Virus record (IMG/VR): IMGVR_UViG_3300038701_001903 | Location: 1-32,972 of that record | Origin: a virus | DNA length: 32,972 bases | Reading direction: 5' to 3' (one strand) | Shown: in pieces, positions 21,789-30,441 of the stretch | How the letters are laid out: the number at the start of each line of letters is the position of its first letter | Numbering within the stretch: position 1 is the first letter of the stretch | Notes under the pieces: generated by a model | Told to the model about the DNA's origin: nothing | What the model saw: the letters and a program-made list of their open reading frames with translations, nothing else | Database searches by the model: none | Made by a program: the position numbers and the translations under genes

Positions 21789-22226
21789 ATGGGATTCTCT
21801 ACACAAGAATGCGATTGGAGCAAGGTCTCAGTAAGCATATTAGGCGTGAAACTACAAGGTCTTAAAGGGCTTGAGGTGAGTAAATCTGTTGAGAAAGAAT
21901 ATTTATACGGTTCAAGTGATGAACCTATTGATATCACTTCAGGAAACAAGAGTTATCCGGGGTCTCTTAAGATACTCAAGTATGAGTTGGACAAAATGAA
22001 TGAGGCGGCTATTGTAGCAGGGTATGAAGATATTACAGAAGTTCCTCACTCCTTGATTGTTGCAACTATCGAGTTTAAGAAGGCTGCAAACACTCCAAGA
22101 AGAGTAATGGTTGTTCCTGCTGTTTCATTTACTGAACTGAAATACGCAATGAGCCAAGGTGATAAGTTCATGGAAGTGGATTTACCTTTCTTAGGAATGG
22201 GCTTGAAGAATGTAGTTACTGCGTAA
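21789..22226 (+). CDS. Tail tube protein
   Basis: This 145-residue protein starts two bases after the sheath gene. KVSVSILGVKLQGLKGLEVS, then KEYLYGSSDEPIDITSGNKS and a PGSLKILKYEL strand, follow the beta-sandwich order of contractile tail tube proteins (Mu gpM family). In these a GxxxP-[IV] loop lines the tube. It assembles in hexameric rings around the tape measure. A hairpin terminator follows. Confidence 0.8.
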   Translation: MGFSTQECDWSKVSVSILGVKLQGLKGLEVSKSVEKEYLYGSSDEPIDITSGNKSYPGSLKILKYELDKMNEAAIVAGYEDITEVPHSLIVATIEFKKAANTPRRVMVVPAVSFTELKYAMSQGDKFMEVDLPFLGMGLKNVVTA

Positions 22227-22257
22227 GCGTAAAATTGAAAATTAACGAATAAAAACT

Positions 22258-22288
22258 ACGTCGCTCATTCTTAAGGATTGAGCGGCGT
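22258..22288 (+). terminator. Hairpin after the tail tube gene
   Basis: ACGTCGCTCA (22258-22267) pairs with TGAGCGGCGT (22279-22288), a 10-bp stem with one G-U pair and an 11-base loop. It would reduce read-through from the abundant sheath/tube message into the chaperone and tape measure genes. Confidence 0.6.
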
Positions 22289-22317
22289 TATTGAATAAAA
22301 ACCAGAATAAAACTGTC

Positions 22318-22725
22318 ATGGCAAAAGAATCATTAAAAGAACGATTAAAAAGAGAGCGGCTTGAAAAGGAAGCTGAGGTAAAGAAACAGTGTGAAAGCTT
22401 TGCTAAAGAAAAACATACTGAAGCTCAATTGAAAAAGTGGAGTAATCAGCATAAGGGGCTTTGGTTCTTGCCAATATTCGACCAAGATGATGAAACTAAA
22501 ATCATTGCTCTAGGGATATTTAAGCCAATCACACGGGAAGCTTTAAGTTATGCAACCACCAAAATGGAAGAAGGAGGTTTGTATGAGTTCTTAGAAGCAG
22601 CTATGCGTGAATGTTGGGTTGCCGGAGAAGAAGCGATTCTTGATGACGATAAGTATTTCCTTCCTGCTAGTTCGAAGTTTAATAAAATGATAGAGGGGCA
22701 TAATGCAATGCTCCTAAAGCGCTAG
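22318..22725 (+). CDS. Tail assembly chaperone, short form (gpG-like)
   Basis: This 135-residue protein starts at ATG 22318 (MAKESLKERLKRERLEK); the frame is open from TTG 22291 but that overlaps the terminator. A charged N-terminal helix is followed by HKGLWFLPIFDQDDETKIIA, TREALSYATTKMEEGGLYEF and a C-terminal MIEGHNAMLLKR. It lies between tube and tape measure, the position of tail assembly chaperones, which coat the tape measure during tail assembly. A -1 frame opens near its end and continues to 22910. Confidence 0.65.
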   Translation: MAKESLKERLKRERLEKEAEVKKQCESFAKEKHTEAQLKKWSNQHKGLWFLPIFDQDDETKIIALGIFKPITREALSYATTKMEEGGLYEFLEAAMRECWVAGEEAILDDDKYFLPASSKFNKMIEGHNAMLLKR

Positions 22726-22910
22726 GCGATACGAGTTTAAAAAAGCATGCTCTTGGAAATATCAGGGGAATGCTTGAAACAACAATAGAATACTATACAG
22801 GGCAGAACGTATCGCACTTAGGAGATGCTGCCCTAGTGATGAAGAACCACCAATTGACGGAGGTTAGGCGTTTGGAAGCAGAAGAAAAAAACGGGCAATT
22901 AAACTTATAA
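22704..22910 (+). CDS. Tail chaperone extension in the -1 frame
   Basis: The -1 frame relative to the chaperone is open from 22704 to a stop at 22908-22910, two bases before the tape measure ATG. It reads LGDTSLKKHALGNIRGMLET, then TIEYYTGQNVSHLGDAALVM and KNHQLTEVRRLEAEEKNG. Frame change must occur in 22704-22722, where CTAAAG (22714-22719) allows Lys-tRNA to slip from AAG to AAA. This is the G-GT arrangement of tailed phages. A separate start at ATG 22770 is the alternative. Confidence 0.6.
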   Translation, partial: CNAPKALGDTSLKKHALGNIRGMLETTIEYYTGQNVSHLGDAALVMKNHQLTEVRRLEAEEKNGQLNL

Positions 22911-22911
22911 A

Positions 22912-24645
22912 ATGACTCAGGATACACTCACATTCTTCCTTAAAATGAAAGATTTAGCCAGTGGTGGACTAACAAAGTTTGCCGCTAGTGCTAAACGTAC
23001 GTTTTCTCATGTTGAGAAATACACGGATTCTATGAAGGGGAAAAACAAGATTTTAGGCTCTAGCTATGATATGCTTAAGCTTAAAATAAGGTCTGTTGAG
23101 AGTGTGATATCAAAGAGTAAGTCCGTATCCCAAATTCGACAGGCTCGTAAAGAGTTGGTTCTACTTCAAAAACAAGCTAAAACACATATTGGAAATGTAA
23201 GTGGCGGTGGTGGCGGGCTGTTAAGCTCTATTAAAGGAGCTGTCCCTATGCTTGGTTTAGCAGGAGCTTTGACGCTTGGTGCAGGGTCGTTTAATGATGC
23301 TTTAGCCGCAGATAGTCGAGCAAAAGCAATAAACTTCGGTACAGGTGGACAAGGTGTAGAAGCCATAAGCCAAGTAAAAAAGATCAATGATTTATACGGA
23401 ATCAATAATGCTGCGGGACTAGAAGGATTCCAGAAGCTTAGTGGCTCCATTAAAGCGCCTCTTGAAGATCAATTAGAACTTTACAAAGCGGTATCGGCTG
23501 CTAGTAGAACCATGGGGCTTAGTGCAGATCAAACCAATGGTTCAATCTTGGCACTTTCTCAAATGGCTTCAAAAGGAAAGGTAAGTGCTGAAGAACTTCG
23601 AGGACAATTAGGAGAAAGAATACCGGGAGCGTTCCGTATGGCTGCTGAGGCAATGGGGGTTACTGAATCTGCTTTAAATAAGATGATGGAGCAGGGTGAA
23701 TTGGCTTCAAGTGTCTTCCTTCCTCGATTTGCAAAGCATCTTCAACAAACATTTGGAAAAGAAGCTTTAAAGGTTGCTGATAGTCCCGCAGCCAAGTTTG
23801 AGCGTTTTAAAAACGTGATTTATGAACTAAGTGTAACCATTGGGGGTATGTTAATGCCTCCGTTAACAACCTTGATGCAATGGTTTATTAATGGGGTGTC
23901 TTTTGTTAAGCAATACTCTGAGTGGTTTATTGCTCTTGGTGCGGGTATCGTTGCTTATGCGGGGTATGTCAGTATTGCTTCGGTAGGTACTAGCCTTTGG
24001 GCTGCTGCTCAATGGGGTTTAAATATAGCGATGACGGCTAACCCTATAGGTTTGGTTGTGGCAGGTATAGCCGCTCTTGTTGTTGGGATAGTAATGGCAT
24101 GGAGGAAATTTGAAGGGTTCCGAAAAGTAGTGATGGGACTATGGGAAGCTTTTAAACAAGTGTTCACCAATATCTCAGGGATGTTTAAGCGGGTTTTCAG
24201 TCCAATAATGGAAGCAATTACAGCTTTCAAAGAAGGGCGATATCTGGACGCTTCTAAGGCGGTAGCTAAACAGGCGTTCAACCTTACCCCTGCGGGAATG
24301 TACCTTGCATTAAAAGACGGGGACGGGATCACTAAGGGGGTAAAAGAAGCTTACAAAAAAGGGTCACTATTGGAGGCTATCAGAAGCCGAAAGCCTGATA
24401 AAATAGGGCAAAACACACCTGCATCCTTTAGTGGCGCTACAGGTGCTTCAAACACTGAAGTGGCGCAAGAAGCAGTTAAAGGAGTTGTACGAGGGGGCGC
24501 AAGAGTTATCAATATTAACGGGGTTAAGTTGATAGAGAATTTACAAATCCATACTCAGAATATGGATGAGTCTATTGAAGAGCTTGAGGAAAAACTTCAG
24601 GTGTTATTGTTAAGAGTTTTAAACAGCGCTGCGGTAGTTCAATAG
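22912..24645 (+). CDS. Tape measure protein
   Basis: This 577-residue protein has an N-terminal helical region (residues 1-90). A conserved tape-measure segment follows: ADQTNGSILALSQMASKGKV, then SAEELRGQLGERIPGAFRMA and SALNKMMEQGELASSVFLPR. A hydrophobic region (about residues 335-395, SEWFIALGAGIVAYAGYVSI then NPIGLVVAGIAALVVGIVMA) is likely to insert in the host membrane at DNA entry. At the usual rise of about 0.15 nm per residue it would set a tail of roughly 85 nm, short for a contractile phage (inference). A Gly-rich SGGGGG loop lies near residue 98. Confidence 0.88.
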   Translation: MTQDTLTFFLKMKDLASGGLTKFAASAKRTFSHVEKYTDSMKGKNKILGSSYDMLKLKIRSVESVISKSKSVSQIRQARKELVLLQKQAKTHIGNVSGGGGGLLSSIKGAVPMLGLAGALTLGAGSFNDALAADSRAKAINFGTGGQGVEAISQVKKINDLYGINNAAGLEGFQKLSGSIKAPLEDQLELYKAVSAASRTMGLSADQTNGSILALSQMASKGKVSAEELRGQLGERIPGAFRMAAEAMGVTESALNKMMEQGELASSVFLPRFAKHLQQTFGKEALKVADSPAAKFERFKNVIYELSVTIGGMLMPPLTTLMQWFINGVSFVKQYSEWFIALGAGIVAYAGYVSIASVGTSLWAAAQWGLNIAMTANPIGLVVAGIAALVVGIVMAWRKFEGFRKVVMGLWEAFKQVFTNISGMFKRVFSPIMEAITAFKEGRYLDASKAVAKQAFNLTPAGMYLALKDGDGITKGVKEAYKKGSLLEAIRSRKPDKIGQNTPASFSGATGASNTEVAQEAVKGVVRGGARVININGVKLIENLQIHTQNMDESIEELEEKLQVLLLRVLNSAAVVQ

Positions 24646-24646
24646 T

Positions 24647-25228
24647 ATGTATATTTCTCCCTCTTTAATAGATGACTACAAGAACTTCTTTCATGAGGAA
24701 GCCTTTGTGATTGACGATGAAAAATTAGAAGAACTAGACGTTTCTTCTTTGGGGTCTCAGCTAACAACTCAGTATTTAGGAAAGTCGGTGTGGTTACCTA
24801 TTACTTTTTATGATTTAGACCCTGATTTATTCAACGAAGGGGAATTACTTATCCCTTTTGCTACAATCAAAGTTTCTATGAAAAAGGAGTTTGTAAAAAC
24901 GCCTTTAAGTCAGCGAGCAGGTACCGTGAGGGAATTATACAGTTTAGGTGATTATGATATTCAAATCAAGGGTTTTTTGATCGACTTAGAGGGGCGAAAA
25001 TTCCCAGAGGAGTGGTTGGTTACTTTGAATGATTTGTGGTCTATAAATGAAGCAATTGCTATAGATAATGCAGCAACAAACATCTTCTTGCCAGAAGATG
25101 AGGATACATATAAACGAGTTGTAATAACAGGTTTAGAAATCCCAGAAACTAAAAACGGGAATAAGCACATTGTGCCGTTTGCCATGAAACTTGAAAGTGA
25201 CACAATATTTACCCTAGAAGACGAATAA
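24647..25228 (+). CDS. Baseplate/tail protein, DUF6046-like
   Basis: This 193-residue protein lies between tape measure and hub. VWLPITFYDLDPDLFNEGEL, then ATIKVSMKKEFVKTPL and GTVRELYSLGDYDIQIKGFL, give a pattern I associate with DUF6046 tail proteins of Bacteroidota phages. It may be a distal-tube or hub-connecting protein analogous to Mu gpN, but I cannot confirm this. It overlaps the hub gene by one base (TAATG). Confidence 0.55.
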   Translation: MYISPSLIDDYKNFFHEEAFVIDDEKLEELDVSSLGSQLTTQYLGKSVWLPITFYDLDPDLFNEGELLIPFATIKVSMKKEFVKTPLSQRAGTVRELYSLGDYDIQIKGFLIDLEGRKFPEEWLVTLNDLWSINEAIAIDNAATNIFLPEDEDTYKRVVITGLEIPETKNGNKHIVPFAMKLESDTIFTLEDE

Positions 25229-26187
25229 TGTTTGAAATGACATCACTGGTAAAAATAGAAGGTAAAAAACCTTTCGTTCCAACCTCTCTTAAGTGGAGGT
25301 CGTCGGTGGTGAATTATATCAATACTGCAAGTGTGTTTGTCCCTGCTAAGTGTGTTTACAGAGGACAAAAAACATTTACAGGAAAGGTTATTAGTGAGGG
25401 GAGTAAAATTGAGATTTACGCAGGGTATAATAGGAAGAACACTTTACGTTTTAAAGGCTTTGTAAGCCGTGTTAATTTCTCAATCCCTATTGAAATTGAA
25501 TGCGAAGGTTATAGCTACCAATTACCGAAAGGACACGATTTTACAAAGAGCTATAAAAACACCACTGTTAAGTCCATTTTAAGCGATTTAATAACGGGTA
25601 CTGATATCGTTTTAAGTGATGATATTCCAGATATACCGATTGATAAAGTAGAGTTTATAAAGACAACAGGTAAGGACGTTTTAGAGTGGTTGAAGACAAA
25701 GTGCTTGCTTACGGTTTACTTCATTAATGAGGTCTTGTATGTAGGACTTCAGCAAGTAGAAACCACTAAAGAGGTAAAGCTGAGCTTGGGGTGGAATACG
25801 GCGGATGATAAGAAGCTCAAATTTAACGATGAACATGAGTTGGCAGATGTGCGGATTGAATTAAATGCGCGAAAAAAAGATGGTTCAAAAGTGAAAACAT
25901 CTGTGGGTAAAACAAGTAGCCACACGAAGACTTTCAAGACGTTTATAAATAATAAAGCTGCTCAACAAAAGATAGCTGAGCAGAAAAGGAAAGAATTAAT
26001 TACAGAGGGATATGAAGGGGAAGTAAAAGCTTTTCTAGTCCCTCATGCTAATCCGGGGGAAACGATTGTAATAACCGATAAACAATATACTGAGCGAACA
26101 GGTAAATACTTCTGCTCAAGTGTTGTAGGTCAGTACAGTAAATCGGCAGGAGGGAAACAAACAATAAGTGTAGGGCATCAAGTATGA
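25228..26187 (+). CDS. Baseplate hub protein (Mu gp44 / P2 gpD-like)
   Basis: This 319-residue protein shows a chain of small beta-barrel domains: SASV-type strand NYINTASVFVPAKC, then RFKGFVSRVNFSIPIEIECE with CEGYSYQL, then a helix (TVKSILSDLI) and the C-terminal region GETIVITDKQYTERTGKYFC. This order (tube-like domain, OB-like barrel, helix, terminal barrel) is that of the trimeric hub at the tail tip. It overlaps the spike gene by four bases (ATGA). Confidence 0.8.
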   Translation: MFEMTSLVKIEGKKPFVPTSLKWRSSVVNYINTASVFVPAKCVYRGQKTFTGKVISEGSKIEIYAGYNRKNTLRFKGFVSRVNFSIPIEIECEGYSYQLPKGHDFTKSYKNTTVKSILSDLITGTDIVLSDDIPDIPIDKVEFIKTTGKDVLEWLKTKCLLTVYFINEVLYVGLQQVETTKEVKLSLGWNTADDKKLKFNDEHELADVRIELNARKKDGSKVKTSVGKTSSHTKTFKTFINNKAAQQKIAEQKRKELITEGYEGEVKAFLVPHANPGETIVITDKQYTERTGKYFCSSVVGQYSKSAGGKQTISVGHQV

Positions 26188-26666
26188 GTGAACAAAACAA
26201 CGAATTGATACGAGAGGCGTTCTTGAAACTTGCTTCAACAGTTGCTCCCGATGCTACTATACTCGGAGAAATCGAGAGTGTAGATGAAGCAGAAGGGACG
26301 TGTGTTGTGGTTGATGATGATGTGACTTATAACGATGTGCGTTTACATTCTGTTTTGAATGGTGAAGAAAGTATAAGCATCATACCTGAAGAAGGGAGTT
26401 ATGTGATAGCAGCTAGAATAGAAGGCGGTGAGGATTGGTACGTGTTGAACTGCTCTAAGATAGCAAAGTGGCGGTGTAAATCTGGTGATGTTGTGCAAGA
26501 GATAACGAGTAATGGTTTCACCTTTTCGAAAGGTAGTGACAATATGATTGATGCTATACTGAAGTTTATTGATGCTTTTAACGTGATGGTTATTGCCCAG
26601 GGGACTATGCCAGACCCGGTAAAAATATCAGAAGCAAAATTAGCTTTAAACAACTTGAAAGGATGA
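26184..26666 (+). CDS. Baseplate spike protein (Mu gp45 / gpV-like)
   Basis: This 160-residue protein has an N-terminal OB-fold domain (ATILGEIESVDEAEGTCVVV, then PEEGSYVIAARIEGGEDWYV) followed by a short beta-rich part (CKSGDVVQEITSNGFTFSKG) and a terminal helix. This matches the trimeric, membrane-piercing spike in miniature. No terminal metal-binding HxH tip is visible, so another protein may form the apex. It is coupled to the gp25-like gene (ATGA). Confidence 0.7.
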   Translation: MSEQNNELIREAFLKLASTVAPDATILGEIESVDEAEGTCVVVDDDVTYNDVRLHSVLNGEESISIIPEEGSYVIAARIEGGEDWYVLNCSKIAKWRCKSGDVVQEITSNGFTFSKGSDNMIDAILKFIDAFNVMVIAQGTMPDPVKISEAKLALNNLKG

Positions 26667-26953
26667 TAGGCTTATTGATAGATTCTGAAACAAAAGACTT
26701 AAAACTTGACGCTCAAAACAGGCTTCAGGTTGGCACAACAGATGCTCAAAATCAGTATTTGTTACTGAAGCTTGAAAAAGGAGCTATTAAGCGTTTGCCT
26801 AGTCGATGTGTCGGGTCTGGAAATTATTTAGAGTCTGACAACTTAAGTGGTATGCTTCGAGAAGTGAAGAAAGAATTTACACTTGATGGTATGAAGGTTA
26901 ATAGTGTAGGTTTCGATTTGAACGAATTAAAAATTGACGCTGAATACAAATGA
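26663..26953 (+). CDS. Baseplate wedge protein, gp25/gpW-like (Mu gp46)
   Basis: This 96-residue protein fits the gp25/gpW fold: an N-terminal strand pair (LLIDSETKDLKLDAQNRLQV), a central helix region starting TTDAQNQYLLLKLEKGAIKR, and a final helix-strand with LREVKKEFTLDGMKVNSVGF. The 'DG-x-x-V' turn is usual in this family. It initiates sheath polymerisation at the baseplate. Start and stop overlap both neighbours. Confidence 0.75.
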   Translation: MIGLLIDSETKDLKLDAQNRLQVGTTDAQNQYLLLKLEKGAIKRLPSRCVGSGNYLESDNLSGMLREVKKEFTLDGMKVNSVGFDLNELKIDAEYK

Positions 26954-27237
26954 AACAGGTAGAAGTATTAGAAGGACAAACACTAATAGACTTAGCAATG
27001 CAAGAGCTAGGTGATGCTTCTCGCTTGTTTGAGTTGTCAGACTTGAACGGAATGCTTCCTTCGGATGATTTAGCAGCGGGACAAATTATAAGTGTACCAG
27101 AACCAACAGAAGAGAAACGAGAGATCGTAAAGGCATTGAAAGCTCGTAAACCTGCTACGAAAAACGAAATAGTTGAAGAGCAGTTGAAAGAAGGTATAGG
27201 GTACTGGGGTATAGGAACAAACTTTAAGGTAAGCTAA
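26950..27237 (+). CDS. LysM-like tail protein
   Basis: This 95-residue protein starts MKQVEVLEGQTLIDLAMQEL and continues DASRLFELSDLNGMLPSDDL, AAGQIISVP. This is a complete LysM motif (residues 4-51) with the typical G-x-T-L, N and G-x-x-I-x-V-P positions. In contractile tails a LysM protein commonly links hub and wedge (P2 gpX-like). The remaining 45 residues are charged and probably extended. Confidence 0.75.
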   Translation: MKQVEVLEGQTLIDLAMQELGDASRLFELSDLNGMLPSDDLAAGQIISVPEPTEEKREIVKALKARKPATKNEIVEEQLKEGIGYWGIGTNFKVS

Positions 27238-28070
27238 TGGCAAGATCGGTAGACGAAATATATAACGAACTATTACCCAAGGTAAAGAATGCTTTAGGGA
27301 TAGATGAAAACACGATTGTTTCCGCTGTAAGTATTGAAGGGATGCTTACTTATGCCTTCGCTTTTGCAGCTAACCTTGTGGAGCAAGTCTTTGACAAAGT
27401 GAAAGCTGAGATTCAAAGCTATGTAGACAATATGAAGCCGCATTCTAGGCTTTGGTATTCAAATATGGTGAAGGATTTTCAATATGGGTATGAGGTTGAT
27501 GAAGAAACATTGAATTATGATAATTCGGGGCTTACGGAAGAAGAGATAGCGGCTTCTAAGATTGTTGAGTCTGTATCTATTGTAGATGGAGATAATAATT
27601 TACAAGTAAAGGTTGCTCGAAAAGATGGTGATGATTTAGGGGCTTTTAGTTCTGATCAGCTGAATGCTTTAGAGAGCTATATTGGTATAAAAAAAGATGC
27701 CGGAGTTAAGATAAACTTAACAAGTAATGAAGCGGATCAACTCAAAATGTCAGCAGATATCTATGTAGACCCTTTATTGTTTAATTCAGACGGTACATTG
27801 ATAGTGACGGGTGAAACGCCTGTGCATGATGCAATAAAAAAGCACTTGAAAAATCTACCTTTTAATGGGGTTTACAGTGTCGTTGGACATATAGATGAAA
27901 TACAGGCTGTAGATGGGGTTGTTTTTCCGGGTAAGGTAGCTATTGAGCATAAATATGGTGACTTAGGGTTTACTAGTATAAGTGATTTTGTAATCCCTGA
28001 CGCTGGGTATTTACGCTTTGAAAACGAAAACGATTTGCAATTAACATTCAAGTTTAGAAGCCCGTCCTAA
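27237..28070 (+). CDS. Baseplate J-like wedge protein (Mu gp47)
   Basis: This 277-residue protein follows the baseplate J-like order: an N-terminal helical part (ARSVDEIYNELLPKVKNALG, then EGMLTYAFAFAANLVEQVFD), a middle domain, the VKINLTSNEADQLKMSADIY segment, and a C-terminal FNGVYSVVGHIDEIQAVDGV region like the 'G...V..s.l...i..v.GV' motif that closes J proteins. It forms the wedge arm holding the tail fibres. It is shorter than Mu gp47, with a reduced middle part. Confidence 0.78.
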   Translation: MARSVDEIYNELLPKVKNALGIDENTIVSAVSIEGMLTYAFAFAANLVEQVFDKVKAEIQSYVDNMKPHSRLWYSNMVKDFQYGYEVDEETLNYDNSGLTEEEIAASKIVESVSIVDGDNNLQVKVARKDGDDLGAFSSDQLNALESYIGIKKDAGVKINLTSNEADQLKMSADIYVDPLLFNSDGTLIVTGETPVHDAIKKHLKNLPFNGVYSVVGHIDEIQAVDGVVFPGKVAIEHKYGDLGFTSISDFVIPDAGYLRFENENDLQLTFKFRSPS

Positions 28071-28559
28071 ATGAGTAATTATAAAAACGATATCGACTTC
28101 AATAAGATTGTTACGTGGTTAATCCCTTTGGATGAAAATAGAGTGACATTATTAGCTTTAGCAAAAGCTTTATGCAGTCCCCTTTTTTACGTGTACAATC
28201 TTTCGTCAAGGTTTTCGGCTTCAATTTATAATCACTTAAAAGTCACTCCTCAAGTAGGGAGTTTAAAGTATTATTTAAATAAAAAGCACGATCCTTATGA
28301 CCGCCGAATATATATAGAAGATGGTGTACTTTATCCTACTACAAGTCTTTTTTTAAGAGCGGAAGACAAACCTGTCATACTTCGAACTCGTGCAGAAAAT
28401 TCACCTGTGCATATAGGGCTAAGGACTGAAACAGGGTATAAAGTTGATGCCTTTAGAGTGAGGATACCGAATGAAATTAAGAGAGACAAAGAGGCTATCA
28501 GAGCTTTTGTTGACAAATATAGGTTGGCAGGTAAAAATTTTAGTGTGATAGAAATATGA
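28071..28559 (+). CDS. Baseplate protein, Mu gp48-like position
   Basis: This 162-residue protein lies directly downstream of the J-like gene, where Mu has gp48 and P2 has gpI. An N-terminal helical part (FNKIVTWLIPLDENRVTLLA, then ALAKALCSPLFYVYNLSSRF) is followed by a beta-rich C-terminal half ending IRAFVDKYRLAGKNFSVIEI. The 'VDKYRLAGK-x-F' tail resembles the end of several wedge-associated proteins. It overlaps the tail fibre gene by four bases. Confidence 0.6.
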   Translation: MSNYKNDIDFNKIVTWLIPLDENRVTLLALAKALCSPLFYVYNLSSRFSASIYNHLKVTPQVGSLKYYLNKKHDPYDRRIYIEDGVLYPTTSLFLRAEDKPVILRTRAENSPVHIGLRTETGYKVDAFRVRIPNEIKRDKEAIRAFVDKYRLAGKNFSVIEI

Positions 28560-29416
28560 GTTATAAAGCAATATTATACGATAAAACGGGAGGTTTCCCG
28601 TTTGATCAACAAACCCTAGAGTTTATGCAGGATGCATATACTAAAGTAGCTACGGGGTTAGGTTTGATTTATGGTAATAACATTATTCTTTCAGGTGTAG
28701 AAGATCAAGGAGCTAACTATTCTGATGGATGGGTAGCCGTTGGAGGAGAAGTATTGCCTTTTGTTGGGGGATTAAAGGCTAGTAAAATAGTGGTAGAAGA
28801 AACTACCGAGGCGGTGACCTTTGAAGATACAAACGAACACGCTGTGGAGGTTACTAGAGTAGCGAAATCTTCAAATGTTAATGGAGTTGATTTTACGACT
28901 TTTAAGCGTATTGGGCAGGCTATTCGAGATGTAGCAATTGCACCCGGAACGATAACGCACTTGAAGACTGATGCAATAGAAACACATTTTGACCTAAATA
29001 CGGGCTTAGGGATTAGTGACCAGTGGAAAGGGTGGCAAATTGACCCAGATGCCAAAGGGCGAGTGATAATGGGTTGGGATGGAGATATTGTAGAATACGA
29101 TAATGCTGATGGTTCTAAAAATGGAGGTTTGAAAGAAGTGATCCTTACCGCTAATCAAAGTGGTTTAAGGGGGCATGGTCACAATGTGAATGATCCCGGT
29201 CACTCACATACTTATGAGGGTTTTAAAAATGTTCAAGACGGTTTTGGGGAGTCAGTTAAATCGAGGCAAAATGTGCCAGAAGATTACGACGGCGATTATG
29301 GGGGGGAGCCTTCGTTAACGGGGCTAACAGTTGTAAACGCACCTCCTAGCAATGCACTAGAAGCACATGAAAACCGTCCTCCTTATGTTGTTTATTTAAC
29401 CGTAGTAAAGCTTTAA
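28556..29416 (+). CDS. Tail fibre / collar-like protein with HxH motifs
   Basis: In this 286-residue protein the first part (residues 1-150) is a beta-rich shaft-like sequence with the collar-type start IYGNNIILSGVEDQGANYSD. Toward the C-terminus, GHGHNVNDPGHSHTYEGF carries HxH motifs of the kind that coordinate metal in trimeric fibre tips. It ends HENRPPYVVYLTVVKL, the usual close of phage collar-domain proteins ('NRPPY-x-x-x-x-x-I-x-K'). It is the likely first fibre subunit attached to the baseplate. Confidence 0.75.
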   Translation: MSYKAILYDKTGGFPFDQQTLEFMQDAYTKVATGLGLIYGNNIILSGVEDQGANYSDGWVAVGGEVLPFVGGLKASKIVVEETTEAVTFEDTNEHAVEVTRVAKSSNVNGVDFTTFKRIGQAIRDVAIAPGTITHLKTDAIETHFDLNTGLGISDQWKGWQIDPDAKGRVIMGWDGDIVEYDNADGSKNGGLKEVILTANQSGLRGHGHNVNDPGHSHTYEGFKNVQDGFGESVKSRQNVPEDYDGDYGGEPSLTGLTVVNAPPSNALEAHENRPPYVVYLTVVKL

Positions 29417-29419
29417 GAT

Positions 29420-30439
29420 ATGAGTACATCAATAAACACATTAAAAGCATGGTTTGAGCAAGAAGATAAGCCAACAGAAGTTCAATTTGCTGCTTTGATA
29501 GATAGTTTTGTCCATAAGGATGAAGGTGATCAGTTAGCAATTAGCCGAATTGAAGGGTTGGAAGATACCTTGAATTCGTTTATGACGACTCAACAATTCA
29601 ATGATCAATCAATGGGTAATCATATAGATGTTACTCAAAATGGTCATGGTTTTTCCCTTGGTGATCAGATTTATAATGATGGGACTAACTGGGTAAAGGC
29701 AATAGCGGACAATTTAGCAGCAGATAACGACACGTTTTCTACGAATGTGGTTGTTTCTGTTGTTAATGATGATACTTTTTCTGTGGGGTCTATTGGCGCT
29801 ATTGTCCCCGTAGATTTGGGGTTTAGCGGAGCGGTTTCTATTTATTTATCTCAAGCCAATAGCGGAGAGGTAACAACAGAATACCCAGAAAGTGGATATG
29901 TTCAGCAATTAGGGTGGTATGTTGGTGGTTATTTATTTTTTAATCCTCAGCCTTATTTAATAGAGGTTACGGGGTCTGAATACGATCAGGAAACAGATGA
30001 TTTTAAGTTGTCAATTAAGATTGATGGTAACCGGTTTATAGCTAATCTACTGGTAAAGGATGCTAATACAAACTTTACCGTGACGGATTTTGTACCGGCG
30101 GGTTTAGCTAGTAGGATTGATCCCGATTATATGATTGAAACTGTTGAGTTAAATACGGCGGCTGAAACCTTAACCCATCGTTATGAAGCGACTAAACTTA
30201 CATCCAATTCTGGTTCCGAGGTGATTATGACTGATCAAATGAACGCTCCGGGTGAAGGGAAAAGGATAAACTTTAGAACGTCATCATCACATTATTATGT
30301 TGATGCTAATACACTTGCGGATATATCTGTAGGAGGTATTGACTTGGAGGTAAACCCGGCAGCTAGTACGGTTGTTTATACGGGGACTGTCAGTACTAGT
30401 ATTTTGTTCTACGCAGACTTATTAAGCCTAATTGATTAA
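29420..30439 (+). CDS. Putative tail fibre / receptor-binding protein
   Basis: This 339-residue protein has the N-terminal segment STSINTLKAWFEQEDKPTEV, then FAALIDSFVHKDEGDQLAIS. This is a baseplate/fibre attachment motif seen in tail-tip proteins of Bacteroidota phages ('INTLK-x-WF-x-x-x-x-KPT-x-x-QF'). The remainder is rich in beta-strand, Asn, Asp, Thr and Val, as in receptor-binding fibres (DFKLSIKIDGNRFIANLLVK). It has no enzymatic motif. The receptor is unknown. Confidence 0.65.
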   Translation: MSTSINTLKAWFEQEDKPTEVQFAALIDSFVHKDEGDQLAISRIEGLEDTLNSFMTTQQFNDQSMGNHIDVTQNGHGFSLGDQIYNDGTNWVKAIADNLAADNDTFSTNVVVSVVNDDTFSVGSIGAIVPVDLGFSGAVSIYLSQANSGEVTTEYPESGYVQQLGWYVGGYLFFNPQPYLIEVTGSEYDQETDDFKLSIKIDGNRFIANLLVKDANTNFTVTDFVPAGLASRIDPDYMIETVELNTAAETLTHRYEATKLTSNSGSEVIMTDQMNAPGEGKRINFRTSSSHYYVDANTLADISVGGIDLEVNPAASTVVYTGTVSTSILFYADLLSLID

Positions 30440-30441
30440 AA

